From Bacillus siamensis KCTC 13613 (GTDB lineage: Bacteria; Bacillota; Bacilli; Bacillales; Bacillaceae), in NCBI RefSeq assembly GCF_000262045.1, contig NZ_AJVF01000041.1, positions 496,001 through 560,000 of the forward strand: DNA of 64,000 nt. The letters are read 5' to 3'. Shown in pieces: positions 45,493-56,755 of the stretch. The notes beneath the pieces are model-generated. The model was not told the origin of the DNA. It did no database searches and worked only from the letters and a program-made list of their open reading frames with translations. The position numbers were made by a program, and so were the translations under genes. Within the stretch, counting starts at the first letter, position 1. Each line of letters opens with the position of its first letter.

Positions 45493-46845
45493 ATGATTAA
45501 AAAGCTATTGATCGCCAACCGAGGAGAAATTGCCGTCAGAATCATCCGGGCCTGCAAAGAGCTTGGCATTGAAACTGTAGCCGTTTATTCTGAGGCAGAT
45601 AAAGAGGCCCTGCATGTTCAAATGGCCGATGAGGCTTTTTGTATCGGGCCGAAAACATCAAAAGACAGCTATTTAAATGTAACGAACATCGTCAGCGTCG
45701 CAAAGCTGACCGGTACGGATGCGATTCATCCGGGATACGGATTCTTAGCTGAAAACGCCGATTTTGCCGAGCTGTGCGAGGAATTAAACGTGACGTTTGT
45801 CGGCCCTTCGGCTGACGCCATTTCGAAGATGGGGACAAAAGATATCGCACGTGACACGATGCAGCAGGCGGGCGTGCCGATTGTGCCCGGTTCAAAAGGA
45901 ATCATAAAAAATACCGAAGAAGCGGTTTCGCTTGCGGGTGAAATTGGGTATCCTGTGATTATAAAAGCCACTGCGGGCGGAGGCGGAAAAGGCATCCGAG
46001 TCGCACGCACAGAAGAAGAGATGATTAAAGGCATCGAAATCACCCAGCAGGAGGCCGCTACGGCATTCGGAAATCCGGGTGTGTACATCGAGAAGTACAT
46101 AGAAGATTTCCGCCATGTTGAAATTCAGGTGCTTGCCGATAATTACGGAAACACGATCCATCTTGGAGAGCGTGACTGTTCTATCCAAAGACGTCTGCAA
46201 AAACTTCTTGAAGAGTCGCCGTCACCTGCGCTTGATTCTGAAATCAGAGAGCAGATGGGTGAAGCAGCGGTAAAAGCAGCGAAGGCCGTCGGTTACACGG
46301 GAGCCGGTACAGTAGAGTTCATTTATGACTACAGAGAACAGCGCTATTACTTCATGGAGATGAACACGCGTATTCAAGTAGAGCACCCTGTCACAGAAAT
46401 GGTGACGGGAACGGATCTGATCAAAGAACAGATCAAAGTGGCATCCGGACAGGAGCTCTCGCTCAGACAGGAAGACGTTGAATTTAACGGCTGGGCGATT
46501 GAATGCCGCATCAACGCTGAAAATCCTGCGAAAAACTTCATGCCTTCACCTGGTAAGATTAACATGTACCTGCCGCCGGGCGGACTCGGCGTGCGCGTGG
46601 ATTCAGCCGCATATCCGGGCTATTCGATCCCGCCGTACTATGACAGCATGATTGCCAAAGTCATCACATACGGAACAACGCGTGATGAGGCGGTCGCACG
46701 GATGAAACGCGCGCTGAGCGAATTTGTGATTGAAGGTATTGAAACAACGATTCCGTTCCATCTGAAACTGCTTGAACATGAAACATTTGTCAGCGGAGAG
46801 TTTAATACAAAGTTTTTAGAAACATATGATGTAATGGGCTCATAA
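45493..46845 (+). CDS. accC: Biotin carboxylase AccC
   Basis: 450 aa ATP-grasp enzyme that carboxylates the biotin on AccB using bicarbonate. The glycine-rich ATP loop [10 protein letters not shown] is near residue 165 and the active-site [13 protein letters not shown] segment near 290. Full length. The carboxyltransferase subunits accA and accD are not in the window, as expected in Bacillus. Confidence 0.96.
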   Translation: MIKKLLIANRGEIAVRIIRACKELGIETVAVYSEADKEALHVQMADEAFCIGPKTSKDSYLNVTNIVSVAKLTGTDAIHPGYGFLAENADFAELCEELNVTFVGPSADAISKMGTKDIARDTMQQAGVPIVPGSKGIIKNTEEAVSLAGEIGYPVIIKATAGGGGKGIRVARTEEEMIKGIEITQQEAATAFGNPGVYIEKYIEDFRHVEIQVLADNYGNTIHLGERDCSIQRRLQKLLEESPSPALDSEIREQMGEAAVKAAKAVGYTGAGTVEFIYDYREQRYYFMEMNTRIQVEHPVTEMVTGTDLIKEQIKVASGQELSLRQEDVEFNGWAIECRINAENPAKNFMPSPGKINMYLPPGGLGVRVDSAAYPGYSIPPYYDSMIAKVITYGTTRDEAVARMKRALSEFVIEGIETTIPFHLKLLEHETFVSGEFNTKFLETYDVMGS

Positions 46846-46866
46846 TTTTTGCGGGAGGTGAATTGA

Positions 46867-47274
46867 ATGGAAGACAACAGTGTGCTTAAAATGGATCATG
46901 ATGAGGGTCATTTAGGCAAAGTTGAAATTGCTCCTGAAGTCATTGAAGTCATTGCCGGCATCGCCGCTTCCGAGGTTGAAGGAATAGCTGAAATGCGCGG
47001 CAATTTCGCCACAGGCGTCGTAGAACGCTTCGGCAAAATCAATCACGGCAAAGGCGTAAAGGTCGATTTAGCCGATGACGGGATTACCATTGACGTCTAT
47101 TGCGTCGTTCAATTCGGGATTTCGATCCCGAAAGTGGCGGCAAGCGTTCAGGAGAATATCCGCCAAACCTTATTAAATATGACGTCTCTGACCATCAATG
47201 AAATCAATATTCATATCGTCGGCATTCAATTTGACACGAAAGCCCAAGAAGTCGAAATCGACGAAGAAATGTAA
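46867..47274 (+). CDS. yqhY: YqhY, Asp23-family protein
   Basis: 135 aa Asp23 (DUF322) protein beginning with an acidic tail and containing IAPEVIEVIAGIAASEVEGI-like core residues. In Firmicutes it is widely linked to accB–accC, and in B. subtilis loss of YqhY affects acetyl-CoA carboxylase control; here it follows accC by 21 bases with gggaggtg before the ATG, so the same link holds. Terminator follows. Confidence 0.9.
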   Translation: MEDNSVLKMDHDEGHLGKVEIAPEVIEVIAGIAASEVEGIAEMRGNFATGVVERFGKINHGKGVKVDLADDGITIDVYCVVQFGISIPKVAASVQENIRQTLLNMTSLTINEINIHIVGIQFDTKAQEVEIDEEM

Positions 47275-47283
47275 TGAGCGTAT

Positions 47284-47320
47284 AAAAACCAAGGGGATGG
47301 GCAGCCCTTTGGTTTTTTAT
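47284..47320 (+). terminator. Terminator of accB–accC–yqhY
   Basis: AAAACCAA.GGG / GCCC.TTGGTTTT hairpin with a T-run. Confidence 0.8.
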
Positions 47321-47478
47321 ACGTTTCCCTTCTTTTCAGGCATGAAGAAAGCCGGCTTACAAACGGCAGCCGAGTTTCTTCATGCTGTGAAATCCGAATG
47401 AAATTCGAAGGGTTTGTAAAAACATTCGGTATTAGGGTGAAAAAACCTAAATTTCGACATGCGATTGGGAAAAAAATA

Positions 47479-47487
47479 TGTTATGAT
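47479..47487 (+). promoter_or_regulatory. Extended -10 promoter of nusB
   Basis: TGT-TATGAT lies about 50 bases upstream of nusB, without a convincing -35. Between this and the terminator of yqhY there is otherwise no gene or strong signal. Confidence 0.45.
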
Positions 47488-47538
47488 CTCTTTAGGCTTA
47501 ACGACAAGCGGATAAAGAGGATCTGAAGGAGAAAGAAA

Positions 47539-47931
47539 ATGAAAAGAAGAACAGCTAGAGAAAAAGCTTTGCAGGCACTTTTTCAGATTGATGTCAGCGA
47601 TATTGCACCGAACGAGGCCATCGAGCACGCGCTTGATGGCGGAAAAACAGATGACTTCTTTGAACAGCTGGTGTACGGAGTGCTTGAACATCAGGTGCAG
47701 CTTGATGAAATGATTTCCGGCCATCTCGTCAATTGGAAGCTTGACCGGATTGCAAATGTAGACCGCGCGATCCTCCGTCTGGCGGTGTATGAAATGGTTT
47801 ATACTGACGACATTCCTGCTAACGTGTCATTAAACGAAGCCATCGAGCTGGCAAAACGGTTCGGCGACGATAAAGCTGCAAAATTCGTAAACGGGGTTCT
47901 TTCTAACATCAAAACTGATATTGAATCATAG
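47539..47931 (+). CDS. nusB: Transcription antitermination factor NusB
   Basis: 130 aa all-helical RNA-binding protein that works with NusE in antitermination at rRNA operons. It begins [17 protein letters not shown] and contains [19 protein letters not shown], both family hallmarks. A gaaggaga precedes the ATG, and folD follows 11 bases after its stop. Confidence 0.95.
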   Translation: MKRRTAREKALQALFQIDVSDIAPNEAIEHALDGGKTDDFFEQLVYGVLEHQVQLDEMISGHLVNWKLDRIANVDRAILRLAVYEMVYTDDIPANVSLNEAIELAKRFGDDKAAKFVNGVLSNIKTDIES

Positions 47932-47942
47932 GAGGAAAGAAA

Positions 47943-48794
47943 ATGACTGCAACAATCATCGACGGAAAAGAAACGGCTAAAGAAAAACGCGAACAATTGG
48001 CAAAAGAAGTAGAAGAGCTGAAAGCACAAGGCGTAGTGCCGGGCTTGGCGGTCATTTTAATCGGTGACGATCCCGCCTCTGTTTCATATGTGACAGGCAA
48101 GAAAAAAGCCGCTGAAACAATGGGAATGAAGTTTAAGCTTGACCGCTTTGACTCAAGCTTAACCGAAGCGGAGCTTTTAACAGTGATTGACGAGTACAAT
48201 CAAAATCCGGAATTTCACGGCATTCTCGTCCAGCTGCCGCTCCCGGATCATATTTCTGAAAAAGCCGTCATCGAGCGGATCTCCCCTGATAAGGATGTTG
48301 ATGGTTTCCACCCTCTCAACGTCGGGAAAATGCTGCTTGGAGAAGATACATTTCTTCCTTGCACACCGCACGGAATTGTCGAGTTATTGAAAAAGACGAA
48401 CGTAGATCTTTCCGGCAAAGAAGTTGTTGTAGTCGGACGAAGCAATATTGTCGGTAAACCGGTCGGCCAGCTGCTGCTGAACGAAAATGCGACCGTCACA
48501 TATTGCCATTCCCGTACAAAAAATATGTCTGAGCATACGAAAAAAGCAGATATTCTTGTGGTTGCGGTCGGTAAAGCGAACTTCATCACAGCTGATCAAA
48601 TCAAAGAGGGCGCCATTGTCATTGATGTCGGTGTCAACCGCCTCGAAAGCGGAAAACTCTGCGGAGATGTTCAGTTTGATGAAGCGAAAGAAAAAGCATC
48701 TTTCATTACGCCGGTCCCGGGCGGAGTAGGTCCGATGACCATCACGATGCTTGCGCATAATACTGTTAAATCTGCCAGACGTACGTTATCATAG
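47943..48794 (+). CDS. folD: Bifunctional methylene-THF dehydrogenase/cyclohydrolase FolD
   Basis: 283 aa enzyme interconverting methylene-THF and 10-formyl-THF with NADP. The catalytic [11 protein letters not shown]ys lies near residue 56, the Rossmann segment [14 protein letters not shown] near residue 162, and the C-terminal [11 protein letters not shown] loop is intact. Aggagg precedes the ATG. With gcv and yqgN it rounds out the one-carbon genes of the window. Confidence 0.96.
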   Translation: MTATIIDGKETAKEKREQLAKEVEELKAQGVVPGLAVILIGDDPASVSYVTGKKKAAETMGMKFKLDRFDSSLTEAELLTVIDEYNQNPEFHGILVQLPLPDHISEKAVIERISPDKDVDGFHPLNVGKMLLGEDTFLPCTPHGIVELLKKTNVDLSGKEVVVVGRSNIVGKPVGQLLLNENATVTYCHSRTKNMSEHTKKADILVVAVGKANFITADQIKEGAIVIDVGVNRLESGKLCGDVQFDEAKEKASFITPVPGGVGPMTITMLAHNTVKSARRTLS

Positions 48795-48836
48795 ATAACC
48801 GGAGACAGTCACAAAAAGTGTGACAATGAGCACGAT

Positions 48837-48879
48837 ACCCGCTTCTTAAGGCTCCTTTCAGCCAGAGCGGGTTTTTTTC
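48837..48879 (+). terminator. Terminator after folD
   Basis: ACCCGCT / AGCGGGT stem with an inner GGCT/AGCC pairing and a T-run. Confidence 0.7.
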
Positions 48880-48920
48880 TTAGTTCAGGGCAAAAAGCCT
48901 TTATGAAAGGAGTGCAGGAT

Positions 48921-50264
48921 GTGAGTGAAGCGGCATATGTCACGGTTTCCGCACTGACCAAATATATTAAACGAAAATTCGATGTAGACCCTCATCTTGA
49001 AGACATTTGGATTAAAGGTGAGCTGTCCAACGTTAAAATCCATACAAGGGGCCACATCTATTTTACTTTAAAAGATGAACATGCCCGCATGCAGGCCGTC
49101 ATGTTTCAAAGGCAAAGTTCAAGGCTTGCGTTTAAGCCAGAGGACGGAATGAAGGTCATCGTAAGAGGCGGCATCTCCGTCTATGAACCGAGCGGAAGCT
49201 ATCAGCTGTACGCGAAAGAAATGCAGCCGGACGGTGTTGGGGCGCTTTACTTAGCCTATGAAGAATTAAAGAAAAAACTTGCCGGCGAAGGGTTGTTTGA
49301 TGACCGGCATAAGCAGGCCATCCCCGCTTTTCCAGCCACGATCGGGGTTGTCACGTCACCGACGGGAGCGGCCGTCAGAGACGTCATTACCACACTCAAA
49401 AGAAGATACCCTCTGGTGAAAGTCATTGTGCTTCCCGCGCTCGTTCAGGGTGAAAACGCCAGCAGATCGATTGTGAAGCGCATTGAAGAAGCCAATTCGC
49501 AAAAGATGTGTGACGTTCTGATCGTCGGAAGGGGAGGGGGCTCGATCGAAGAATTGTGGGCGTTTAACGAAGAAATCGTCGCCCGGGCGATTTTTGCTTC
49601 CGCCATTCCGGTTATATCGGCCGTCGGACATGAAACAGATTTTACAATCAGTGATTTCGTCGCGGATATCCGGGCTGCAACGCCGACGGGAGCGGCAGAA
49701 ATCGCCGTTCCTCACACGACGGACTTAATGGAACGGACAAAAACGGCGGAAGTCCGCCTGACAAGAGCGATGCAGCAGCATATCGGCAAGAAAAAAGAAC
49801 GGGTTCAATCGCTTCAGTCATCTTACGCATTCCGTTTTCCGAAACGATTGTATACCCAAAAAGAACAGCAGTTTGACCTTTTGTATCAGCAATTCCAAGC
49901 ACAGCTCATAGGGCTTACGGAGCGGAAAGAAAGGCAGCTGGAGCGGAATACGTACAGATTAACGGCGCTTCACCCTGAAACCCAGCTGAAACAGGCGAAA
50001 AAACGGTTCGAAGAGCGCTCAAATCAGCTGACGCGGAGCATGAATGTCCAGCTGAAGCAGCTTCATTCGCAGTTTCAGACGGTTCTTGGTAAACTGAATG
50101 CATTAAGTCCCCTTCAAGTTATGGAGAGAGGATACAGTCTGGCCTATAAAGACAAAGAGCTGATCAAAAGCGTTGATCAAGTGGAACAACATGATACGCT
50201 TGAAGTAAAGATGACAGACGGCGTTTTGACGTGTGAAGTATTGCAAAAGAGAGGCGAACGATAA
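48921..50264 (+). CDS. xseA: Exodeoxyribonuclease VII large subunit XseA
   Basis: 447 aa. The N-terminal OB fold (residues 5–105) is followed by the nuclease domain with [16 protein letters not shown] near 195 and [14 protein letters not shown] near 245, then a long coiled coil. The GTG eight bases after aaaggag is chosen; an ATG and GTG upstream precede or overlap the signal. Overlaps xseB by one base. Confidence 0.94.
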   Translation: MSEAAYVTVSALTKYIKRKFDVDPHLEDIWIKGELSNVKIHTRGHIYFTLKDEHARMQAVMFQRQSSRLAFKPEDGMKVIVRGGISVYEPSGSYQLYAKEMQPDGVGALYLAYEELKKKLAGEGLFDDRHKQAIPAFPATIGVVTSPTGAAVRDVITTLKRRYPLVKVIVLPALVQGENASRSIVKRIEEANSQKMCDVLIVGRGGGSIEELWAFNEEIVARAIFASAIPVISAVGHETDFTISDFVADIRAATPTGAAEIAVPHTTDLMERTKTAEVRLTRAMQQHIGKKKERVQSLQSSYAFRFPKRLYTQKEQQFDLLYQQFQAQLIGLTERKERQLERNTYRLTALHPETQLKQAKKRFEERSNQLTRSMNVQLKQLHSQFQTVLGKLNALSPLQVMERGYSLAYKDKELIKSVDQVEQHDTLEVKMTDGVLTCEVLQKRGER

Positions 50265-50518
50265 TGACAGAAACCAAAAAAAGTGAAGAGCTGACATTTG
50301 AAGAGGCGATGAAAGGCCTTGAAGGCATTGTCGCAAAGCTTGAAGAAGGAGACGTGCCGCTGGAGCAGGCGATTAATTATTTTCAGGAAGGAATGGCCCT
50401 TTCAAAAATGTGCCATGAAAAGCTTCAGCATGTCGAAAAACAAATGGACTTTATTTTAAAAGATAACGGAGAACTTGCACCTTTCAGCGTTCAGGAGGAA
50501 GACGAAGGTGACAAATAA
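50264..50518 (+). CDS. xseB: Exodeoxyribonuclease VII small subunit XseB
   Basis: 84 aa helical hairpin subunit that binds the XseA coiled coil in several copies. Core motif [27 protein letters not shown] region spans residues 9–31. Starts on the last base of the xseA stop and overlaps ispA by 11 bases. Confidence 0.94.
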   Translation: MTETKKSEELTFEEAMKGLEGIVAKLEEGDVPLEQAINYFQEGMALSKMCHEKLQHVEKQMDFILKDNGELAPFSVQEEDEGDK

Positions 50519-51398
50519 ACTGGACGCATTTTTAGCATCGCGCAAACAACTGATTGAGCGGAATCTTTCCTTGTATACAGAACGGCTCGCCATGCCGGAA
50601 ACCCTCAAAAAATCTATGCTGTATTCTTTGGAAGCGGGCGGAAAGAGGCTGCGCCCCCTCGTTGTCTTAGCCGTTTTGAATGCTTACGGAAAAGATGAAA
50701 AAGACGGGATTCCGGTCGGATGCGCTGTTGAAATGATTCATACGTATTCTTTAATCCATGATGATCTGCCTTGCATGGACGATGATGATTTGCGCCGGGG
50801 AAAGCCGACAAACCATAAAGTCTTCGGAGAAGCGGCAGCCGTATTGGCCGGAGACGGGCTTCTGACAGAAAGCTTTAAATTAATCACATCTCACGTGTCT
50901 GACGCGGTTTCAGCGGAAAAACGGCTCCGTCTCGTCGAGGAACTGATCCAAGCGGCAGGAACGGAAGGAATGGTCGGCGGGCAGGCTGCCGACATGGAAG
51001 CGGAACAAAAGCAGGTAACGCTTGAGGAGCTGGAATCCATCCATGAGCGGAAAACGGCCAAGCTCCTCGGTTTTTCCGTGACGGCAGGCGCTATTTTGGC
51101 AGATGCGCCGGAGGATGAAATCGAAAAGCTGCGTCTGTTCAGCAGCCATATCGGCATCGGATTTCAAATCAGAGACGACATCCTTGATATTGAAGGGCAT
51201 GAGGAGAAGATCGGCAAACCGGTCGGTTCAGACACGACGAATGAAAAGTCAACGTATCCGTCGCTTTTAACGCTTGAAGGTGCGAAAGAGAAACTTTCGT
51301 ATCATATCAGCGAGGCGAAACGGATCATCAGCGGCCTATCTCTTCAGAAAGAACTGCTGCATGACCTCTGCGATTTAATAGCGGCGAGAGATCATTAA
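50508..51398 (+). CDS. ispA: Farnesyl diphosphate synthase IspA
   Basis: 296 aa prenyltransferase making C15 farnesyl diphosphate. The first Asp-rich motif [15 protein letters not shown] is near residue 85 and the second DDILD near 222; both are complete. The GTG start, giving MTNKLDAFL, lies in the xseB end after aggaggaagacgaa. The product feeds menaquinone, undecaprenyl and longer polyprenyl synthesis. Confidence 0.94.
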   Translation: MTNKLDAFLASRKQLIERNLSLYTERLAMPETLKKSMLYSLEAGGKRLRPLVVLAVLNAYGKDEKDGIPVGCAVEMIHTYSLIHDDLPCMDDDDLRRGKPTNHKVFGEAAAVLAGDGLLTESFKLITSHVSDAVSAEKRLRLVEELIQAAGTEGMVGGQAADMEAEQKQVTLEELESIHERKTAKLLGFSVTAGAILADAPEDEIEKLRLFSSHIGIGFQIRDDILDIEGHEEKIGKPVGSDTTNEKSTYPSLLTLEGAKEKLSYHISEAKRIISGLSLQKELLHDLCDLIAARDH

Positions 51399-51540
51399 AA
51401 CGATCCTGATTTGAAGGGGCTGCCGCTCCTATGGTAAAATGTAAGCAGTTTCGATGAAAATAAAAAGAGAGTCTTTTTCTTTTTTCAAAAAGACACTGTT
51501 TAATTTGCAGAAATTCATGCTGAAAGTGAGTTGATCCGCT

Positions 51541-53442
51541 TTGGATCTTTTATCAATACAGGACCCGTCATTTCTTAAAAAGATGTCAATTGAACAGCTG
51601 GAAGAGCTGGGTGAGGAAATCCGCAATTTTCTCATCACATCGCTGTCTGCCTCAGGCGGCCATATCGGGCCGAACCTTGGGGTTGTCGAGCTGACGATTG
51701 CGCTTCACAAAGAATTTGACAGTCCGAAAGATAAATTTTTATGGGATGTCGGACATCAGTCCTATGTTCATAAACTGTTAACCGGACGCGGCAAGGAGTT
51801 TGAAACCTTGCGCCAATATAAAGGGCTTTGCGGTTTCCCGAAACGCAGCGAAAGCGAACATGACGTATGGGAAACAGGCCACAGCTCAACATCGCTCTCA
51901 GGCGCGATGGGAATGGCTGCCGCCCGCGATATTAAAGGGACGAAAGAATATATCATCCCGATTATCGGGGATGGCGCTTTAACCGGAGGAATGGCGCTTG
52001 AAGCACTGAACCATATCGGCGACGAGAAAAAAGATATGATCGTCATCCTGAATGATAATGAGATGAGCATTGCGCCGAATGTCGGGGCGATTCATTCTAT
52101 GCTCGGCCGGCTTCGCACGGCCGGCAAATATCAATGGGTAAAAGACGAGCTGGAATATTTATTTAAGCGCATCCCGGCCGTCGGCGGAAAATTGGCCGCC
52201 ACGGCTGAGCGGATAAAAGACAGCTTAAAATATATGCTTGTGTCAGGCATGTTTTTTGAAGAGCTGGGCTTTACGTATTTAGGCCCGGTAGACGGTCATT
52301 CCTACCACGAGCTGTTTGAAAACCTGCAATACGCCAAAAAAACAAAAGGCCCTGTCCTTTTACATGTCATCACGAAAAAGGGCAAAGGCTATAAACCGGC
52401 AGAGACCGACACAATCGGGACATGGCACGGGACTGGCCCGTACAAAATCAATACGGGTGATTTCGTCAAGCCGAAAGCCGCGGCGCCTTCATGGAGCGGA
52501 CTCGTCAGCGGGACCGTGCAGGAGCTGGCGCGCGAGGATGACAGAATTGTCGCGATTACACCGGCCATGCCGGTCGGTTCTAAGCTGGAAGGGTTTGCGA
52601 AAGAATTTCCGGAGCGCATGTTTGATGTCGGAATCGCAGAACAGCATGCGGCGACGATGGCCGCGGGAATGGCGCTTCAAGGCATGAAGCCGTTTCTCGC
52701 GATCTATTCGACCTTTTTGCAGCGGGCGTATGATCAGGTCGTCCATGACATCTGCCGTCAAAACGCGAATGTATTTATCGGCATTGACCGCGCGGGTTTG
52801 GTCGGCGCTGACGGGGAGACGCATCAAGGCGTCTTTGACATTGCCTTTTTGCGTCATATACCGAACCTCGTTTTAATGATGCCGAAGGATGAAAATGAAG
52901 GCCGCCATATGGTCAATACAGCTCTTGCTTATGAGGAGGGTCCGATCGCGATGCGCTTCCCGCGCGGAAACGGGCTCGGCGTAAAGATGGATAAAGAGCT
53001 GAAAACCATCCCGATCGGAACATGGGAAGTGCTCCGTCCCGGAAAAGACGCGGTGATTTTAACGTTTGGAACGACCATTGAAATGGCGCTGGAAGCGGCT
53101 GAAGAACTGCAAAAAGAAGGCCTGTCCGTGCGTGTCGTCAATGCGCGGTTCATAAAACCGATTGATAAACAAATGATGAAGGCGATTCTTAATGAAGGTC
53201 TGCCGATTTTAACGATTGAAGAAGCCGTGCTTGAAGGCGGATTCGGAAGCACGATTCTTGAATTCGCTCATGACCTCGGCATGTATCATACGCCGATTGA
53301 CAGAATGGGCATTCCTGACCGGTTCATTGAGCACGGAAGCGTAACCGCCCTGCTTGAAGAAATCGGTCTCACAAAGGCTGAGGTTATGAACCGGATTAAA
53401 CTGCTGATGCCGCCGAAGACACATAAAGGAATTGGATCATGA
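51541..53442 (+). CDS. dxs: 1-deoxy-D-xylulose-5-phosphate synthase
   Basis: 633 aa thiamine-diphosphate enzyme, first step of the MEP isoprenoid pathway. The TPP motif [15 protein letters not shown] is near residue 147, the pyrimidine domain with [14 protein letters not shown] near 365, and the transketolase C-domain follows. The only start giving the family N-terminus MDLLSIQDP is a TTG with a weak, distant signal (aaagtgag), so initiation may be inefficient. Its stop overlaps yqxC by four bases (ATGA). Confidence 0.94.
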   Translation: MDLLSIQDPSFLKKMSIEQLEELGEEIRNFLITSLSASGGHIGPNLGVVELTIALHKEFDSPKDKFLWDVGHQSYVHKLLTGRGKEFETLRQYKGLCGFPKRSESEHDVWETGHSSTSLSGAMGMAAARDIKGTKEYIIPIIGDGALTGGMALEALNHIGDEKKDMIVILNDNEMSIAPNVGAIHSMLGRLRTAGKYQWVKDELEYLFKRIPAVGGKLAATAERIKDSLKYMLVSGMFFEELGFTYLGPVDGHSYHELFENLQYAKKTKGPVLLHVITKKGKGYKPAETDTIGTWHGTGPYKINTGDFVKPKAAAPSWSGLVSGTVQELAREDDRIVAITPAMPVGSKLEGFAKEFPERMFDVGIAEQHAATMAAGMALQGMKPFLAIYSTFLQRAYDQVVHDICRQNANVFIGIDRAGLVGADGETHQGVFDIAFLRHIPNLVLMMPKDENEGRHMVNTALAYEEGPIAMRFPRGNGLGVKMDKELKTIPIGTWEVLRPGKDAVILTFGTTIEMALEAAEELQKEGLSVRVVNARFIKPIDKQMMKAILNEGLPILTIEEAVLEGGFGSTILEFAHDLGMYHTPIDRMGIPDRFIEHGSVTALLEEIGLTKAEVMNRIKLLMPPKTHKGIGS

Positions 53443-54284
53443 CAGCAAAAAAAGAACGATTAGATGTACTTCTTGTAGAAAAAGGCCTTGCGGAAACGCG
53501 GGAAAAAGCGAAACGCGCCATTATGGCGGGCATCGTATACTCAAATGAAAACCGATTGGACAAACCGGGTGAAAAAATCGCCCGGGATCTTCCGTTAACG
53601 GTAAAAGGAAACCCTCTTAAATACGTCAGCAGAGGCGGATTAAAGCTTGAGAAAGCTCTTGAGGTGTTTCCCGTCTCAGTAAAAGGCAAAACGATGATTG
53701 ATATCGGCTCGTCTACTGGAGGATTTACAGATTGCGCCCTCCAAAACGGCGCCGAACGGTCCTATGCAGTAGACGTCGGCTATAATCAGCTCGCTTGGAA
53801 GCTGAGACAGGACGAGAGGGTCGTCGTCATGGAACGGACGAATTTCCGCTATTCCGAGCCTTCCGATTTCACAGAGGGTCTGCCGGAATTCGCGACGATC
53901 GATGTTTCTTTCATCTCACTCCGTCTTATTCTGCCGGTTTTAAAAACGCTGCTTGTGCCGGGAAGCGATTGTATCGCACTGGTGAAGCCGCAATTTGAAG
54001 CCGGACGTGAATCAGTCGGAAAAAAAGGCATTGTCAGAGATCCCGGCGTTCATGCTGACGTTCTCCGCCGTATGAATCAGTTTGCCGCTTCTGAAGGATA
54101 TACAGTGAAAGGACTGTCCTTCTCACCGATTACAGGGGGAGACGGCAATATCGAGTTTCTGCTTCATTTGAAGTGGGAGGGAGAAGACGGAAACGGCGCT
54201 GAACTGCCGGAAGAAGATATTCTCCGTACCGTCCGCGAAGCACATGAAACATTAAAAGCCAAAAAGACAGATGTACCGGAATAA
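53439..54284 (+). CDS. yqxC: YqxC, TlyA-type rRNA methyltransferase
   Basis: 281 aa. An N-terminal S4 RNA-binding domain ([20 protein letters not shown], residues 7–65) precedes an FtsJ/RrmJ-like SAM domain with [12 protein letters not shown] near residue 88. In other bacteria TlyA methylates 2'-O of 16S/23S rRNA; the exact target here is not known. Coupled to dxs by an ATGA overlap. Confidence 0.88.
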   Translation: MTAKKERLDVLLVEKGLAETREKAKRAIMAGIVYSNENRLDKPGEKIARDLPLTVKGNPLKYVSRGGLKLEKALEVFPVSVKGKTMIDIGSSTGGFTDCALQNGAERSYAVDVGYNQLAWKLRQDERVVVMERTNFRYSEPSDFTEGLPEFATIDVSFISLRLILPVLKTLLVPGSDCIALVKPQFEAGRESVGKKGIVRDPGVHADVLRRMNQFAASEGYTVKGLSFSPITGGDGNIEFLLHLKWEGEDGNGAELPEEDILRTVREAHETLKAKKTDVPE

Positions 54285-54307
54285 TAGGGGGCTATTATTC
54301 CTTTTTT
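54279..54307 (+). terminator. Terminator of the xseA–yqxC operon
   Basis: GGAATAATAG / CTATTATTCC perfect stem with a GGGG loop and a T-run. Confidence 0.75.
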
Positions 54308-54380
54308 CTGCCATCATGTACTTTTTATCAAGAAGCGGTTAACATAATGACAAGAACAGCTTGAAAACAGAGGTGCTTAC

Positions 54381-54830
54381 ATGACAAAAGGCCAAAGGCA
54401 TATAAAAATCAGAGAGCTTATTACAAGCCATGAGATTGAAACGCAGGATGACTTAGTTGACATGCTGAGAGAAGAAGGGTATAAGGTAACCCAGGCGACT
54501 GTTTCCAGGGACATTAAAGAACTGCATCTCGTAAAGGTGCCGACCAATAACGGTTCCTACAAATACAGCCTGCCGGCGGATCAGCGGTTCAACCCGCTGT
54601 CAAAACTGAAGCGTTCATTAATGGATGCGTTCGTAAAAATTGACTCAGCAAGCCACATGATTGTATTAAAAACGATGCCGGGGAATGCGCAGGCAATCGG
54701 CGCTTTGATGGATAATCTCGAATGGGAAGAAATCATGGGCACGATCTGCGGAGATGACACAATTTTAATCATCTGCAGGACGCCTGAAGATACGGAGGGC
54801 GTTCAAAGCCGTCTTTTGGAGCTGCTGTAG
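54381..54830 (+). CDS. ahrC: Arginine repressor/activator AhrC (ArgR)
   Basis: 149 aa hexameric arginine sensor that represses biosynthesis and activates catabolism. N-terminal winged HTH with [18 protein letters not shown] (residues 37–54); C-terminal domain with the arginine-binding [10 protein letters not shown] stretch near 130. Starts at ATG after gaggtgc; recN follows 19 bases later. Confidence 0.95.
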   Translation: MTKGQRHIKIRELITSHEIETQDDLVDMLREEGYKVTQATVSRDIKELHLVKVPTNNGSYKYSLPADQRFNPLSKLKRSLMDAFVKIDSASHMIVLKTMPGNAQAIGALMDNLEWEEIMGTICGDDTILIICRTPEDTEGVQSRLLELL

Positions 54831-54861
54831 CGTAATTATCAGATAAAAGGTGGAATGCTGT

Positions 54862-56592
54862 TTGTTAGCTGAACTATCAATAAAAAACTTTGCCATTATA
54901 GAGGAACTGACGATTTCGTTTGAACGGGGGCTCACCGTCCTGACGGGAGAAACAGGGGCCGGCAAGTCAATTATTATAGACGCCGTTTCCCTGTTAGTCG
55001 GCGGCCGCGGGTCGTCTGAATTTGTCCGTTACGGTGAAACAAAGGCCGAGCTTGAAGGACTGTTTCTTTTGGACAGCGGCCATCCCGTTTTTGAGGTGTG
55101 CCGAGAGCAGGGAATAGACGTATCTGACGACATGATTGTCATGAGAAGAGACATTAATGCCGGGGGAAAAAGCGTCTGCCGTGTCAACGGAAAATTAGTA
55201 ACGATTGCGGCTTTGAGGGAGATCGGCAGACTTTTATTAGATATTCACGGGCAGCATGACAACCAGCTTTTAATGGAAGATGACAAACATTTAGAGCTTT
55301 TGGATAAATTTGCGGGCGCTGAGGCCGAATCAGCGCTTCAGGCATACCAAGAAGGCTACGACCGTTATATGAAGCTGCTCAAAAAAGTGAAGAAGCTGTC
55401 GGAAAGCGAACAGGAAATGGCGCATCGGTTAGATCTGATCCAATTTCAGCTTGAAGAAATCGAATCAGCGAAGCTTGAATTGAATGAAGACGAACTTCTT
55501 CAAGAAGAGCGGAAGCAGATATCCAACTTTGAAAAAATTTATGAATCATTGCAAAACGCCTATAATGCGCTTCGCAGCGAACAGGGGGGGCTTGACTGGG
55601 TAGGAATGGCCTCTGCCCAGCTTGAAGACATTTCGGATATCAATGAACCGCTGCAAAAGCTGTCAGAAAGTGTGTCAAGTTCCTATTATCTGCTGGAGGA
55701 TGCAACCTTTCAAATGCGCAATCTGCTAGATGATCTGGAGTATGACCCGGAACGGCTGAATTTTATTGAAACCCGTTTAAACGAGATTAAACAGCTGAAG
55801 CGTAAATACGGAGCGACGGTCGAAGACATTCTGGAATACGGCTCCAAAATAGAAGAGGAAATTGATCAAATCGAAAACCGCGACAGCCACCTTGAAGCGC
55901 TGAAGAAGGAACTGGAGTCCGTCGGCAAAGATGTGGCCGTAGAAGCCGCCAATTTATCAAAAATCAGAAAAGCCTGGGCGAAAAAACTGGCGGAAGCAAT
56001 TCATCAGGAATTAAAGAGCCTGTATATGGGCAAATCAACGTTTGATACGGAATTCCTCGTGAAAACCGATCCGTCTGCCAGTGAAGCGCCGGTTGTCAAC
56101 GGCCAGCCCGTGCAGCTTACCCAAAAGGGAATTGACCTTGTGAAATTTTTAATTTCAACGAACACAGGTGAGCCGTTAAAACCGCTGTCAAAGGTCGCAT
56201 CCGGCGGCGAACTTTCAAGGGTGATGCTGGCGCTGAAGAGTATTTTTTCTTCCCAGCAGGATGTCACCTCCATCATCTTTGATGAAGTGGACACTGGCGT
56301 AAGCGGGCGGGTTGCCCAAGCCATCGCGGAAAAAATCCATAAAGTATCGACCGGTTCACAGGTGCTCTGCATTACACACCTGCCGCAGGTTGCCGCTATG
56401 GCGGATACGCACCTTTTGATCGCAAAAGAATTCAAAGACGGACGGACGACAACGCATGTCACGCCGCTTTCAAAGCAGGATAAGGTAGCGGAAATCGGCC
56501 GTATGATTGCGGGTGTTGAAGTGACCGACCTGACAAAACGGCATGCGCAAGAGCTTTTAAAACAGGCCGGACAGGTAAAAACGACAGGATAA
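54862..56592 (+). CDS. recN: DNA repair protein RecN
   Basis: 576 aa SMC-like ATPase that gathers broken DNA ends. Walker A GETGAGKS is at residues 29–36, a long coiled coil occupies about 150–380, and the C-terminal signature LSKVASGGELSRVMLA and Walker B IIFDEVDTG lie beyond 450. The TTG eight bases after aaggtgg gives the usual MLAELSIKNFAII start; a GTG four codons earlier falls inside the signal. Transcribed with ahrC. Confidence 0.94.
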   Translation: MLAELSIKNFAIIEELTISFERGLTVLTGETGAGKSIIIDAVSLLVGGRGSSEFVRYGETKAELEGLFLLDSGHPVFEVCREQGIDVSDDMIVMRRDINAGGKSVCRVNGKLVTIAALREIGRLLLDIHGQHDNQLLMEDDKHLELLDKFAGAEAESALQAYQEGYDRYMKLLKKVKKLSESEQEMAHRLDLIQFQLEEIESAKLELNEDELLQEERKQISNFEKIYESLQNAYNALRSEQGGLDWVGMASAQLEDISDINEPLQKLSESVSSSYYLLEDATFQMRNLLDDLEYDPERLNFIETRLNEIKQLKRKYGATVEDILEYGSKIEEEIDQIENRDSHLEALKKELESVGKDVAVEAANLSKIRKAWAKKLAEAIHQELKSLYMGKSTFDTEFLVKTDPSASEAPVVNGQPVQLTQKGIDLVKFLISTNTGEPLKPLSKVASGGELSRVMLALKSIFSSQQDVTSIIFDEVDTGVSGRVAQAIAEKIHKVSTGSQVLCITHLPQVAAMADTHLLIAKEFKDGRTTTHVTPLSKQDKVAEIGRMIAGVEVTDLTKRHAQELLKQAGQVKTTG

Positions 56593-56620
56593 GCTGCTGA
56601 TACAGGCAGCTTATTTTTTT
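56591..56620 (+). terminator. Terminator of ahrC–recN
   Basis: AAGCTGC / GCAGCTT hairpin with a T-run directly after the recN stop. Confidence 0.8.
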
Positions 56621-56755
56621 GTTCCATTTCTCTAACAGTGTATCCAATGTTTTTCTTCGTATGCCGGTTATAAATCAAGCGCAGGAAGGCAAAAGTATAG
56701 AGGTAGCAGAAAAAGAAAGTGGTGTGGGATAGGAGCGAGGAGAGTGAAGGAATGA

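Noticed and set aside
51469..51498. Inverted repeat AGTCTTTTT / AAAAAGACA upstream of dxs
   Set aside because: AT-only stem without a proper T-run after it; not convincing as a terminator or operator.
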